64,000 nucleotides of DNA from Daphnia pulex (Eukaryota > Arthropoda > Branchiopoda > Diplostraca > Daphniidae), in contig NC_060028.1 of assembly GCF_021134715.1 (NCBI RefSeq), positions 10,577,482 to 10,641,481 on the forward strand, given 5' to 3'. Positions within the stretch are counted from its first letter, which is position 1; each line of letters begins with the position of its first letter. Below the pieces are notes generated by a model, which saw nothing but the letters and a program-made list of their open reading frames with translations, did not search any database and was not told where the DNA came from. This document shows positions 11,270 through 21,262 of this stretch, piece after piece. Made by a program: the position numbers and the translations under genes.

Positions 11270-14200
11270 TTATGTGAAAGTCAAGCCAGCTTCGCGGTAA
11301 GTTTGGAAGATTTTCTCGACCGAGTTGACGTAGGCGGCACTGCGCAAATCGATTCCTAGGTTGTATTTCATAGCAGTACGCATGATAGCCTGTTGACAGC
11401 AAAAAAAAAATTATGACATATTTTCAAAAGAATTTAATAAAATAATTGATTGCCTTGGCAGATCGCTCCATCGAGTAATCCAAGCCAGAGTGAACGATGT
11501 CTTTCTCAGATGCTCCCTAAAATTGGAGAATTAATAGATAAAACATTTAACTGCTAAAATATCAAATTACAGGAACATTTTTATTTTACCGAGATTCTCT
11601 TCTGGAAAGATTCAGATGGGGTGATGGGAATAGCTCCTCCAACACGACCGAATCTCCTTTCCAAGGACTGCTGAACCGATTCTAAATATTTCAATGAAAG
11701 AAACGAGCAAATTGTAATAACACGCCCAAAAAACCCTCTGTAGACGGGCACAAAAGTTACCCGTATTCAAAGATTGTTCAATTGATTCTGACCACCCAAA
11801 TGAAATCCAATGCAAAGCCAAAATAGAAGAGAAGAATGCAAAAAGCCCAAAAGAAAAGAAGATAAGATGAAAACGTTGACAGGTGCCAATAAAAGATATT
11901 TACCCAACAGGTGATGGTTGGATTCGCGCTCGTATTTGAATGTCAGACGACCGTACGAGACATGGTTCAAGTTCTTCAACCACTCGAAGTAGGAAACAGT
12001 TACACCACCAGCGTTGATGTAAAGGTCGGGGATAACCAAAATGTTGCGTTCAATGAGGATCTTGTCTGCAGCTGGGGTAGTTGGTCCGTTGGCAGCTTCA
12101 GCGATGATCTATAAAAAGCAGATTAAACTTGAATTAAAAATCACGAGATGAAGTTGATGAATAATGAATACCTTGGCCTGAATCCTGTGGGCATTGTGCT
12201 TGTTGATGACCTTCTCAATAGCAGCTGGGACTAGAATGTCGCAGTTTTCGTACAACAAGCATTCACCAGTGTAGGGCTGAGCTCCAGGGAATCCAACGAT
12301 GGTACCGTGTTGAAGTTTGTAGTCTTCGAGTTCCTAGAGAAAGTTCGCAGAAAGAAATTATGCTCGAGGTCAGATGTGTTGGTGAATGTAATTTGAAAGT
12401 ACCTTGGGGTCGATGCCAGTGGGGTTGACGATTGAGCCATCGTATTCCATGATACCAATTACGGTAGCTCCGGCACGGTGCAGATACCTTGCGGTATGGA
12501 GACCGACGTTACCGAATCCCTGGATGATGACAGATTTGCCACCCATACCAGGGGTAGTGCCAATCATGGACATGTAAGAGGCTTCATTCAAGAAGTTCTC
12601 TAGACCGTGGAAGACACCACGACCGGTGGCTGAGACACGGCCATGAATACCTCCCTGGTTGATGGGTTTGCCAGTGACGCAAGCGTGGCTGTTGATGTCA
12701 TTATAACCGATGGTGGAAGCATAAGTATCGGCGATCCAGGCCATCTCACGCTCTCCAGTACCCATATCGGGGGCAGGGACATCGATACCGGGTCCTGAAT
12801 AGAAAAGGAAAAATTATTTTATGCTAATCCCGAGAAACCAACATTTCTATGATGCATCACATACCAATGAAGCCTTTCTTGGCCAGCTCAAGTGTGAAGC
12901 GACGGGTGATTTTCTCCAATTCGTTATCGCTATATTTACGTGGGTTGATTTTGACTCCAGCTTTGGCTCCACCGAACGGTACATCGACGCAAGCACACTT
13001 GAACGTCATCAAGGCTGACAAAGCCTTAACTTCATCAATGTTGACCTCATCGGAGTAACGGATACCTACGCAGAAAATATGAATTAAGTATAATCATTTT
13101 CGAATTGGAAAGTTGCCTTGAACACAGACTGATGCACTGGCTTAAGGCTCGAAATAGAAGGGAAGAAATGAAACAGTAGGGCTTTTTCTTCCTCTTCTCT
13201 TAGGTGCCGGACATCACGTCTATGCCAACTACCATTATTATTCCGTTACTATTTCTCCATCCTTTCGCTTCGTATTTCATGGCAAAGCTCCCACCCTTTT
13301 CTAGTCACGCCATTCGCCGGGAGTAGAATCACGCGACACACCTTCTGACGTCATTTTTTCCCCAACCAATCAGCGTGAGACCTATTTTCGACAGTCATTT
13401 GGCCTACTGAGTAGGCCAAATGACTGTCGAAAGGGAGTAGGCCCTAGGAGTAGGCCCTACTCCTATGTCGTGCATTCCAAGTTGCACAACAAAGCAGTTA
13501 TGGGAGTTTGAGGGCGCAAAACATATCCAAAAATCTATATTCTTGACAACAACACTGTAATTAGCTGGAATAAAAAGAAATTCGAAGCCGAAACTCAATA
13601 ACAAATTAATTCTAGAGGTTTTTTTTCTTTGCTAAACATACCACGTATAATACTTTTTTTTAGGACGCGGGTACCTCTCGGCGGGATACGGTAGTGGTAT
13701 TATTATAGATCCGCGGTAAACAACAGCAGACACAAAACCAGTTTGAACTGACCCTATTTTTTTTCTTCTTTTTTTAAAATTACTTGTACCTTATCTACTC
13801 TAACGGATTTACAAGGTTTTATCTTTCAGAGAATATTCTCCAATTAAATAAACCCTACTCGAATTCTCTCAAATTTGTTAAGAGAATCCAGTTTCTTGTT
13901 CTCAAAACTTATATTCTAATTACATCTGATCTAATTACCTCCTTTGCAGGGTAGACGATGCTGGCTGTGCTGAGCTCTGTAACCAGTGATCATTTCGTAG
14001 TCACCATTGTCTCTCTTGAGGGGGAAAGAGACTTCCAAAACGTGATGGCAGGGTTGAATGATGTTCAGCAAGCCCTTAACCTTCTTGCGTTTCTCTTCAG
14101 TGCTCATACGTGGTGCCCTCCAGTCCTCAACCAATTTCTCCTGCAGGATTTTGCATGACTTATGGTAGAAGAATTCGACCATATCAAAGAAGAGAGGATC

Positions 14201-14359
14201 CTCAGCTTCTTCAATGCCATTCAAGTGCTCAGGAATAACATAGGCAATATCGGAATTCAGCCTGGTCTGTTGCTGAACGGCTGCTGGGCTCAATTTCAGC
14301 AAGTTCTGTGTGCTAGCAGAAGAGGCATTTCTCAACAGAGCTGCTGTGAAACGCAACAT
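11270..14359 (-). CDS. Gdh: Glutamate dehydrogenase, mitochondrial
   Basis: Reversible oxidative deamination of glutamate to 2-oxoglutarate with NAD(P)+, mitochondrial matrix. Eight coding exons (minus): 14359-13939, 13065-12865, 12794-12403, 12333-12172, 12108-11904, 11681-11590, 11516-11454, 11389-11270; 551 aa (human 558). [18 protein letters not shown] is an Arg/Ser-rich mitochondrial presequence. Seen: [14 protein letters not shown] (substrate Lys region), [34 protein letters not shown] (Rossmann GxGxxG), and C-terminal [12 protein letters not shown]. The start is MLRF at 14359: an upstream in-frame ATG lies in a 5' UTR intron. The intron between the seventh and eighth exons has a GC donor (AAG|gcaatc), since no in-frame GT is available. 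The 873 bp first coding intron carries a perfect hairpin. Confidence 0.96.
13386..13432. repeat. Perfect 22 bp inverted repeat (3 nt loop) in Gdh intron
   Basis: Arms 13386-13407 and 13411-13432 are exact reverse complements around tga. It is followed by imperfect repeats of gagtaggccc up to about 13465. Extruded as DNA or transcribed, it would form a strong hairpin. Confidence 0.9.
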
Positions 14360-14364
14360 TTTCC

Positions 14365-14530
14365 CTACAGAATAATCATATTTTTTATCAAAAGGCTTTA
14401 ATACGAATAAATACTTTCGTATTATTTTCTTACCCAATTTCGTTCAGCAGTTTTCGCTGAGTAGTAATCACGACACGACCGTCGGAAGTAGTGCAGGGGA
14501 ATCGTGAGAGAGTTGCAGCTCTATATAGAC
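14365..14530 (-). promoter_or_regulatory. Gdh promoter and 5' UTR intron
   Basis: On the minus strand a TATATAG box sits at about 14522-14528, placing a start site near 14490. The short 5' UTR exon ends at 14434 (AAATTGG|gtaaga), and a 69 bp intron ends ctgtag just before GGAAAATG at 14364. A ctagatggc motif lies upstream at 14581. Confidence 0.65.
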
Positions 14531-14907
14531 TCGAGCAGGGCCTTTGGGTCCGTATTTGGACGCGGTAAGAAATACGGGCTCTAGATGGCATTACTTTCTA
14601 CGATGAAAAATTTCGCGTGGCTTCGAAGTTCGAATCCAAATTCATTCAGCGTTATCTTATCTTATCGGGATTGGTATCATATTTCATGCCTTTTAACCAT
14701 AGGCAACTAAATGTCGAGTGAGAATTTTACCAGCATTTAAATTTATTTAAAATACTGAATTATTCCTTACATATTCATTAGAATGCGTTTTAGATTGTGA
14801 TTACTGTATGATCGGTTCTTATATCGTTCTTTAAGTACAATATCAACAATAAACCGCATTACGCCGACTATTTTTTATTGGAATGGCAAAAAAGCAGGCT
14901 TAATATT
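14531..14907. other. Spacer between Gdh promoter and DHRS11 3' end
   Basis: AT-rich, 3' UTR of DHRS11 and upstream Gdh DNA. A gttcgaatcc string near 14630 resembles a tRNA B box but lacks a partner A box or cloverleaf. Nothing else seen. Confidence 0.5.
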
Positions 14908-16047
14908 TTACGTCTTTTGCTGAGTGGGTCGCATCATTATATCATGGACCTATAAATTAAAAATTGTTGAGCAAAGTTTCTGTTAAAACGCCCTAGCACC
15001 TTAGAAAAAAAAAAAACGTACCTGGACATGGGCAGGTGTACTTAAAATGTAGATCACTGCATCTGCTACATCAACAGGCTCAATAGGTTTCATGGTTGTA
15101 AAAAGTTCCGTGATGTTTTGTGCGCTAGTGTTGTCGCTATGCAATGCATTCGTGAAAAAATCAGTTGCCACAAAACCTGGGCTGATAGCCTAAAAAATTC
15201 AGATAAAATCACCATTAATTATTTCTCTATACTTTAAATAAAATGAGGCACTGTTTACCGCAACTCGAATATTGGTTCTGAGCTCCTTCAGTTCTTGCCG
15301 ATGGCCTTCCGTTAAAGATCGAACACAAAATTTGGTAGCGCTGTAAAAATGATTTCCAGGGCCGATCGGTACTCGATGGCCTGAAAGACTGCGGAAGAGA
15401 TGGAAGTGGTTTTTAAACAGCTTAATATACTCTCGCTTTCGCAAAACCATACCTACTAATGTGGATAATTTGACCGTCATCGACTCCACGTTGGCGCATA
15501 GAGTTGACCGATTCCTTAGTGCAAAGACACAGCGCTACGACGTTAACATCCAGCATAGACTTCCATCCCGAAACCGAAGCCTCTAATCGTGTTAAATGAC
15601 ACAAGCAAATGTTTATTCATGCAAATAAATCAAAACAATTCTTATCTTCGTACTAACCAGGCCCAAGGAGGGAGCCGTAGTCTCCGAATCCTGCGTTATT
15701 GATACAGACATCTACGCCTCCTACATTGCTTTTGATCCATTCAAATAGAGTTAAGATTTCATCTTCCTTGGACAAATCACATTGATATGCATGAAGCTTT
15801 CCTTTTGCTGATTCAAGCACTTCACCCAACTGGTAAACAAAATTGATTGTTAGATGAAAAACATTTAGATCTATTTGGCATTTGATAGCAAATTCCTCTG
15901 GGACTTGTTTACCTTTCGAATTTTATCGACATTCCTAGCGCATCCAACAACTATCAGTCCGCATTCAACCAGTTTTTGGCAAATAGCCGCTCCAATGCCA
16001 ACACTTGCTCCTGTGACAAGAGCTACCCGTCCAACCCATCGATCCAT
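14908..16047 (-). CDS. DHRS11: DHRS11-type short-chain dehydrogenase/reductase
   Basis: NADP(H)-dependent classical SDR; human DHRS11 reduces 17-ketosteroids and other carbonyls in the cytosol. Six minus-strand exons: 16047-15913, 15829-15658, 15582-15453, 15388-15259, 15189-15022, 14949-14908; 258 aa (human 260). Starts MDRWVGRVALVTGASVGIGA (TGxxxGxG cofactor loop), then CINNAG, SSLSGHRV with catalytic Ser, and YSATK giving Tyr161 and Lys165. The tail VIYILSTPAHVQVHDIMMRP is nearly identical to the human ending. Complete and apparently functional. Lies 0.5 kb downstream of the Gdh start on the same strand. Substrate in this organism is unknown. Confidence 0.93.
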
Positions 16048-16320
16048 CTGTTACATAATACATACGTATTTCATTAGTTCGACGTTTTCTGCTCATGAAC
16101 ACGTAAACACAATTTTAAATAAACAGCGTCGAAATTAGAGGCTCTGCAAAATATTGTATATGAGCGTGACAAGAAGTGTTCCTTTACTAACCTTTAAATT
16201 GTCTTCTTTTCCGGAATAAGCCTAGTGAATCCACAGGTGTGAGCTACTGGTTAATGATTAGCAAATTTAATACGTTTGTTGCTATGTAGACAACAATCGA
16301 GTGCAACGTTCTCTAGATTC

Positions 16321-16520
16321 CGTCTGCTGAGTGATTCCGCATAGGCCTATTCAGTTAAGGTACGATGTCCTAATTTTTACGCTTTAGAAAACTCGAATGG
16401 AAGAAACAAAAAGATTTCGTTCTGCAAAATTAAGCTAAATTTGCTCGGAGATAAGATTTTCTCACTAATTTTATTATTTATTCATTTTAGTTCGTATATC
16501 GGCAACAATGTCTAGCAAAC
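16321..16520. repeat. Left copy of diverged ~200 bp direct repeat
   Basis: From ctgctgagtgattccg to ggcaacaatgtctagcaa. It aligns over its length, with many substitutions and small indels, with 20970-21160: shared blocks include ctgctgagtgattccg, tcggaga, attttctca, tcattttagttc and ggcaaca. The pair brackets the ATRX-like pseudogene block. Confidence 0.75.
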
Positions 16521-16527
16521 GGGGATA

Positions 16528-16657
16528 ACTAAAACTCGGGGGACTAAAACTCGGGAATGGACTCGAGGGTCGCCATTTTCCCCGAGTTTTAGTATGTTCA
16601 AACGGGGAGATTGGTAAACAACAAACGACTAAAACTCGGGGAATGGACTCGGGGAAT
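16528..16657. repeat. Cluster of actaaaactcgggg repeats, direct and inverted
   Basis: Direct copies of actaaaactcggg at 16528, 16543 and 16628, and one inverted copy ccccgagttttagt at 16580-16593. The second and third copies are followed by aatggactcg(a/g)ggg. The copy at 16543 and the inverted copy can form a 13 bp stem. No gene overlaps it. Confidence 0.9.
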
Positions 16658-17669
16658 GATTTTTTGGGCTTAAGGAATAAGGATTTCTTTATTTTAAAAA
16701 GTCCCTTTTCTTTCCATCAGTGCTTTATTTTTTTTCAATTTCTTTATTTCAATGTAATAATGAAATCGAAATGACGCAACGAAAAACGCCTGTTCCAATT
16801 TTTTAAATTTCAAAAGCAAAATTGTAAATTAAAGGAAAAAAAGGAGCCTATACTTTTTAAAGCGATTAGTATAATTTATATTTTATATGGAAGCAATTCT
16901 GTTTTTTTATTACACCGTTTTGACGTTGCAAATCTAGTTTTAACTATTCTATTTTATTCCAATCAAACAATTCAAATTATTTAGTTTCTAATATAATAAC
17001 ATAATTGATAAAAACGTTCTCAGTGTGAATGACTTCTACTCATCAAGTGTCTAGGAAAAGGATCTGTTTTAACGGATATTACCAAAAAACTATGGGTGGC
17101 CAAAATTTGGACTTTTTTTTCGGTTTCGGAGTTTTCTCGTCAACTGCTGCACCTAAAAATATTCTATTTTTTTTTTCTTAATGATCGAATAGCCCACCCA
17201 TCTCTTCAAACCTTTATCATTTTTTTTAGATACTCGGCTCATAAGCAGAGATATTAACGATTAAAATTTTGGAAACAATTCCTAAAAATTCTTCGTTTTT
17301 CGGACATGCCGGGCTTCCCCCATACGCCACCTAGCGCTCGCGAAAACTACATTTCCCCCTCTTTCGTCGAAGTCGAAAAACACATAGCAGACGACTGACG
17401 TCATGGAAACATAATTTTACGACACTTTCACCTAAACGTCGTTTCTTAGAACTGGCAATGCTGATCCTTTTAGGTCCAGTTTCCGAAATCTGGCAACTTT
17501 TTTGGAAGGCGACAGTCTTCACTTCTTTCTGGAGAGTTATGGAGCTATGTTCTCTCTTCTCCAACTTCTCATCCTCCGTGGTCTAGATAAACTAAGAATA
17601 ATATGTAATATAGATCTACTGGCTAAGAAACATTTCTACATTCGAAGCAATAAAGGTCGTGGTTTAAAT
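16658..17669. other. AT-rich spacer
   Basis: No coding region I can support. A cgccacctagcgctcg motif at 17325-17340 belongs to the recurring CTCF-like family. A short minus-strand open frame (17331-17564) shows no recognisable domain. Confidence 0.4.
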
Positions 17670-18905
17670 TTATAGATATCTGATAACATTATCAGATATA
17701 ACATTAACGAAATGTACGTATAACGGATTACTAAAGCGGTGACGAAGGTCAAAATTTTTGCAATCAAAAGGTTCGAAACGGATTACTTTAGTACCGAGGG
17801 TCAAAATTTGTTCAATTAACATCAATGGGAAAACGTCTTCAACGGTGGCGATTGTCTCCTTCACCAAACCATTAGGTGGTAACTGGATTATTTTCAAACG
17901 CATTCCAAGCGGCTGTTCTTTCGCCTTCTGACAATTGCTCTTCTGGTATTGTTTGAAGAAGCAAATCATGCTTGTGGTAAGAAGCGATCCATTTGTCTAA
18001 TTTGATGGTAAGCCCCGCCAAAATGGGATCTTTTATCATAAGAGTTCCCCTTGTCAGTGGGATCCAAAAAGCGATCTTTGAAGTCCGTGGTTGTTCCAAG
18101 CAAGTTAGGCTTTACAAAATCAACCAATGCGTAGTATTCCAGCAAATTGTTTTGGATGGGGGTGTCCGACAAAACAATTCTTCTCTTGGTTTTGACTTTG
18201 TTCAACGTCTTGAAGACTAAGGTGTGTTGGTTTTTTAAAATGTGCCCCTCGTCACATATTATAAGTTGAGGGCCGCGATCAATGAGAGAGTGTTTGATAA
18301 GCCGATTGTCTTCCGAAGTTCTTTCCTTTTGTTCGTCAGTTAAAGTGCGGAACATCTCGTAGCCTATTATGAGGACTCCTAGTTGAAAACAGTAACGAAT
18401 ATTAAGAACATACCTGGCAAGCTTCGTTAGTTAGCACTGTATGAACTAGTGTGACGATCTGTAGACTTTTACCCAAACCCATGCAATGAGCCAATATACA
18501 ACCAGAGCCGAGGTGCTCTTTGATTCTCTCAATGGACTCAAAACAAGCGTTCCACATAAAAAGAACCCCTTCGGTCTGGTGAGACTTTAATTTCATGCTA
18601 AATTCTTTGTCAACTGTGAGAAGTTCCGTTTCCTTTTCAGGGTCCAAATCCAGTACGTCGCATGGGATTGCTTGATTAATCTTCGCCAAATCCCCACATG
18701 AAGCTTCATTATAGGCGGCTTCCTGACAGGCTACTCTTTTCATCCGCTCCTTTTCTTCAATGAAGACCTCAGATGGTGAGGGTGATGCTGATAACAATGG
18801 TTCATCTTGTACTCTAACTGGAAATGACTCCTGAACATGGCCAACAATTGGAGAAGCGGAAGGAGGTTTGTTATGGCCTGGAAACCATACATTACGGAGT
18901 GGCAT
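17670..18905 (-). pseudogene. ATRX/XNP-like SNF2 ATPase fragment, copy 1
   Basis: Minus strand. First piece (18905-18413) runs from MPLRNVWFPGHNKPP to the ATPase entry KLKSHQTEGVLFMWNACFES then GSGCILAHCMGLGKS (Walker A, ATRX form). Second piece (about 18380-17970) has GVLIIGYEMF, the ATRX-type DEGH box IICDEGHILKNQ and RRIVLSDTPIQNNLLEYY. Breaks: only about 35 bp lies between the pieces where ATRX proteins have about 80 residues (motif Ia missing); motif III reads SDTP instead of TGTP; after FLDPT the frame shifts; and the whole second helicase lobe is absent. The next readable piece, SEGERTAAW...FENNP, resembles the C-terminal part of ATRX/XNP, followed by an open frame to 17670. I read it as a decayed duplicate of a chromatin remodeller; an expressed short protein cannot be excluded. 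Confidence 0.8.
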
Positions 18906-18949
18906 CTTGCAGCTTAACAAAGATTTTACTCAACCCTGGTTGTTCAACT

Positions 18950-19800
18950 AAAGCCCCCCCCCCCCCACTACAGGCTCTCTCCCAGTGTAGCCTCATCTGG
19001 AACGCCTTCCTCTGCTACCTGTCCAAGACTAAGCGGCTGTGCAATAACGCGAGCTCCGGGTTTACAACAATCCCAGGAGCATACCCCTTGCCCAGTGCAG
19101 GGCAACGAAGGCCTACTTCCGCCATGCCTCTGTCTCCCGCTAGGGTTTAGGCATCCTCGGAAGTTGCTGCGCCAGCCACTGATTCGCAGACCAGAGCTGC
19201 TCATCTAGGCCGCCGGCGCCCAGCCTCTAGCCGCAAACTCTCTGTTCCTTAAATCTGCCCATTTCGCCAATCCCTCAGCCCCACATTCTTGTTTAACCAC
19301 AGGCTCTGATTGCTCCGCATTTGTGTGCTCCTCCCTTAATTGTAGCACCTCGCAAATTAGCCGCCTCACCTCTATAAACGGGGGCACTGGGCTGTTAATA
19401 GTGTCGAGTTGTGCGCCTTCCCCCAGATAACGGGGTGGTGCCGGCATCCGACCTAGGTCTCGGCTGCACCCGGTGCCCACACCTATAAACGGTGGCGACC
19501 GGCGCCGGGGCTGGCCGGGCTAGGGAGAGGGGGGCCCAGCTGGTCCTTTATTTCTGCCCGTACTACAGCAGTAGTTGCGGCCGTTGCTTCCTCTTTAGTC
19601 TTGCGCCCTAAATCTGTTTCCATTTTCCTTGACAAGCTTTTACTGCCCTGTTTCCTTCTCTCTCTGTACTCTCTAACTGTGTTATTGTCCCTCCGTTTCG
19701 CCAATACACTGGGCCATACTCGGTCATCGAGTCCATGCCCTTTAAAAATAATTAAAAAAAAAGCACCCGCTCAATCTGAATGGTAGGAACATAAAAAGGA
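18950..19800. other. GC-rich inserted segment of unknown type
   Basis: This ~850 bp separates the two ATRX-like copies and differs sharply from its AT-rich surroundings. It starts with a C14 run (about 18953) and ends in an A-rich stretch (about 19741-19762). On the minus strand three consecutive short open frames cover most of it: 19704-19483 (MAKRRDNNTVREYRERRKQG, basic), 19480-19205 (Glu/Leu/Arg-rich, PPFIEVRRLICEVLQLREEH) and 19204-18968. I do not recognise a family; a gag-like ORF1 fragment of a retroelement or contaminant of the locus by transposition are guesses. No target-site duplication was identified. Confidence 0.55.
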
Positions 19801-19822
19801 CGGATTTACTCATGTGTCTAAA

Positions 19823-20378
19823 CCTATAGTTGAAAGCAATCAAGAATATTAAGAAGGTACCTGGCAAGCTTTGTTAGTTAGCACTGTATGCACTAGTGTG
19901 ACGATTTGCAGACTTTTATCCAAAAACATACAATAGGGCCTAGATGCAACCGAAACCAGAATGCTCTTTGTTTCTCTTAATGGATTCAAAGCGCAAGCTG
20001 TCCACATAAAATTAACCCCTTTGATCTTGTGAGGCTTTAGTTTTGCTTAATTCTTTTTCAATGGTGACAAGTTCAGTTTCCTCTTTAGGGTCAAAATCCA
20101 GTACGTCGCATGCTGGGATTGCTTGATTAATCTTCGCCAAACTACCACAGGCAGCTTCATTATAGGCGGATTTCCGACAGGCAACTCTTTTAATCCGCTC
20201 CTTGTCTTCGATGAAGACCTCAGATGGTGAGGGTGATGCTGATGACACAGGCTGAGGTAACACTGGTTCATTTTGTACTGTAAGTGTGAATCTCTCCTGA
20301 ACATGGCCAACAATTGGAGAAGGTGGAAGAGGTTTCTTATGGCCTAAAGAGTGGCGTGGCATCGTGGTAGCTTAACCT
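19823..20378 (-). pseudogene. ATRX/XNP-like fragment, copy 2 (tandem duplicate)
   Basis: Aligns to copy 1 region 18370-18920 through both coding and flanking sequence (shared gaatattaagaa flank). Readable N-terminal part: PPSPIVGHVQE, SASPSPSEVFIEDKERIKRV, AYNEAACGSLAKINQAIP. It then frameshifts before the ATPase entry, and the Walker A equivalent reads FLDKS instead of GLGKS, so it cannot be an ATPase. It begins at the same exon edge as copy 1 and includes no DEGH part. A tandem duplication of an already decaying gene, later separated by the GC-rich insert, fits best. Confidence 0.8.
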
Positions 20379-20861
20379 CCTTTATCGACGCGAAGAAAAA
20401 TTTTGCCATAACCAACTGAATTTTAGTGCACATATTGCTGGGGACCTTTTAAAATCCCTCAGTAAAAAAAATCGATGGCTAATTTTATGTGCATTTTCAT
20501 CGTTTTTGTTGTTTTGTCCCGCCAGGAATGACCAAATGTCACTACCGCTGAAATTTGGGGGACATATCTGGCGGAAAAAAATTACCCCTCAGTTACATAC
20601 AGCAGCCACTCTTGTGAACATTTTCCCGTAGGGCGGTAGGTCACCAAGAACCAATATATCGCTTGCACTTCTTTTGAGTTTAGGCACCGTAGCCATACCA
20701 ACTTTACGAACCTTATCTTGTTCGTCAAATTTGCTATTTTTCCCATCAATCATGTTCCTTATACTAAAGGAATTTCTTTCAGCACGCGTGGTGGCAGTAG
20801 CGGCGATATGTATGCTGTACTCTGGACCGTCCGCACTTTCCTTCTCCCCCTCTTCCACCCA
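20379..20861. other. Spacer right of ATRX-like copy 2
   Basis: AT-rich. A plus-strand and overlapping minus-strand open frame (20589-20858) shows no recognised domain. Nothing supported. Confidence 0.4.
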
Positions 20862-20974
20862 TCGATCATTTCCATCGATCGCGGCAACTCTTGTCGTTCG
20901 ATCAGGGAAAATTGATCGATCGATCCTTCAATCTCGATCCTTTCTCGATCATTTCCATCGATTGCGGCAACTCT
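20862..20974. repeat. Short direct repeat, 83 bp period
   Basis: tcgatcatttccatcgat followed by (c/t)gcggcaactct occurs at 20862-20891 and 20945-20974; between them is a run of cgatcgatcgat. It abuts the right 200 bp repeat. Confidence 0.8.
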
Positions 20975-21160
20975 GCTGCTGAGTGATTCCGTATACTCAA
21001 TTACACATAACGAAAGCACGATGTAATAATTTTGACGTTTTAGGATGAAAAAAAATTGTTTTTCTTCAAAATTAAATGAAATTTGTTCGGAGAGAAAATT
21101 TTCTCATTATTTCAATGTTTAATCATTTTAGTTCATAAATTGGCAACAGCGTCTAGCAGA
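20970..21160. repeat. Right copy of diverged ~200 bp direct repeat
   Basis: Partner of 16321-16520. It ends about 100 bp upstream of the start codon of the WD40 gene, so the repeat may derive from that gene's promoter region. Confidence 0.75.
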
Positions 21161-21262
21161 CACTCACCCGAATGTCAAAACTGTTGTTGTTGACGTTGCC
21201 GCCTGTGGATCGTATACCTTTGCAACCCTATAGTTTTCTAAATATTCACTGTTGATACTGAT

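Noticed and set aside
14360-14437. Upstream in-frame ATG extending Gdh by 26 residues
   Set aside because: The extension crosses a clear acceptor (ctgtag) and donor (gtaaga) and destroys the mitochondrial presequence; it is a 5' UTR intron.
14620-14650. gttcgaatcc string like a tRNA B box
   Set aside because: No A box at the right distance and no acceptor stem; not a tRNA gene.
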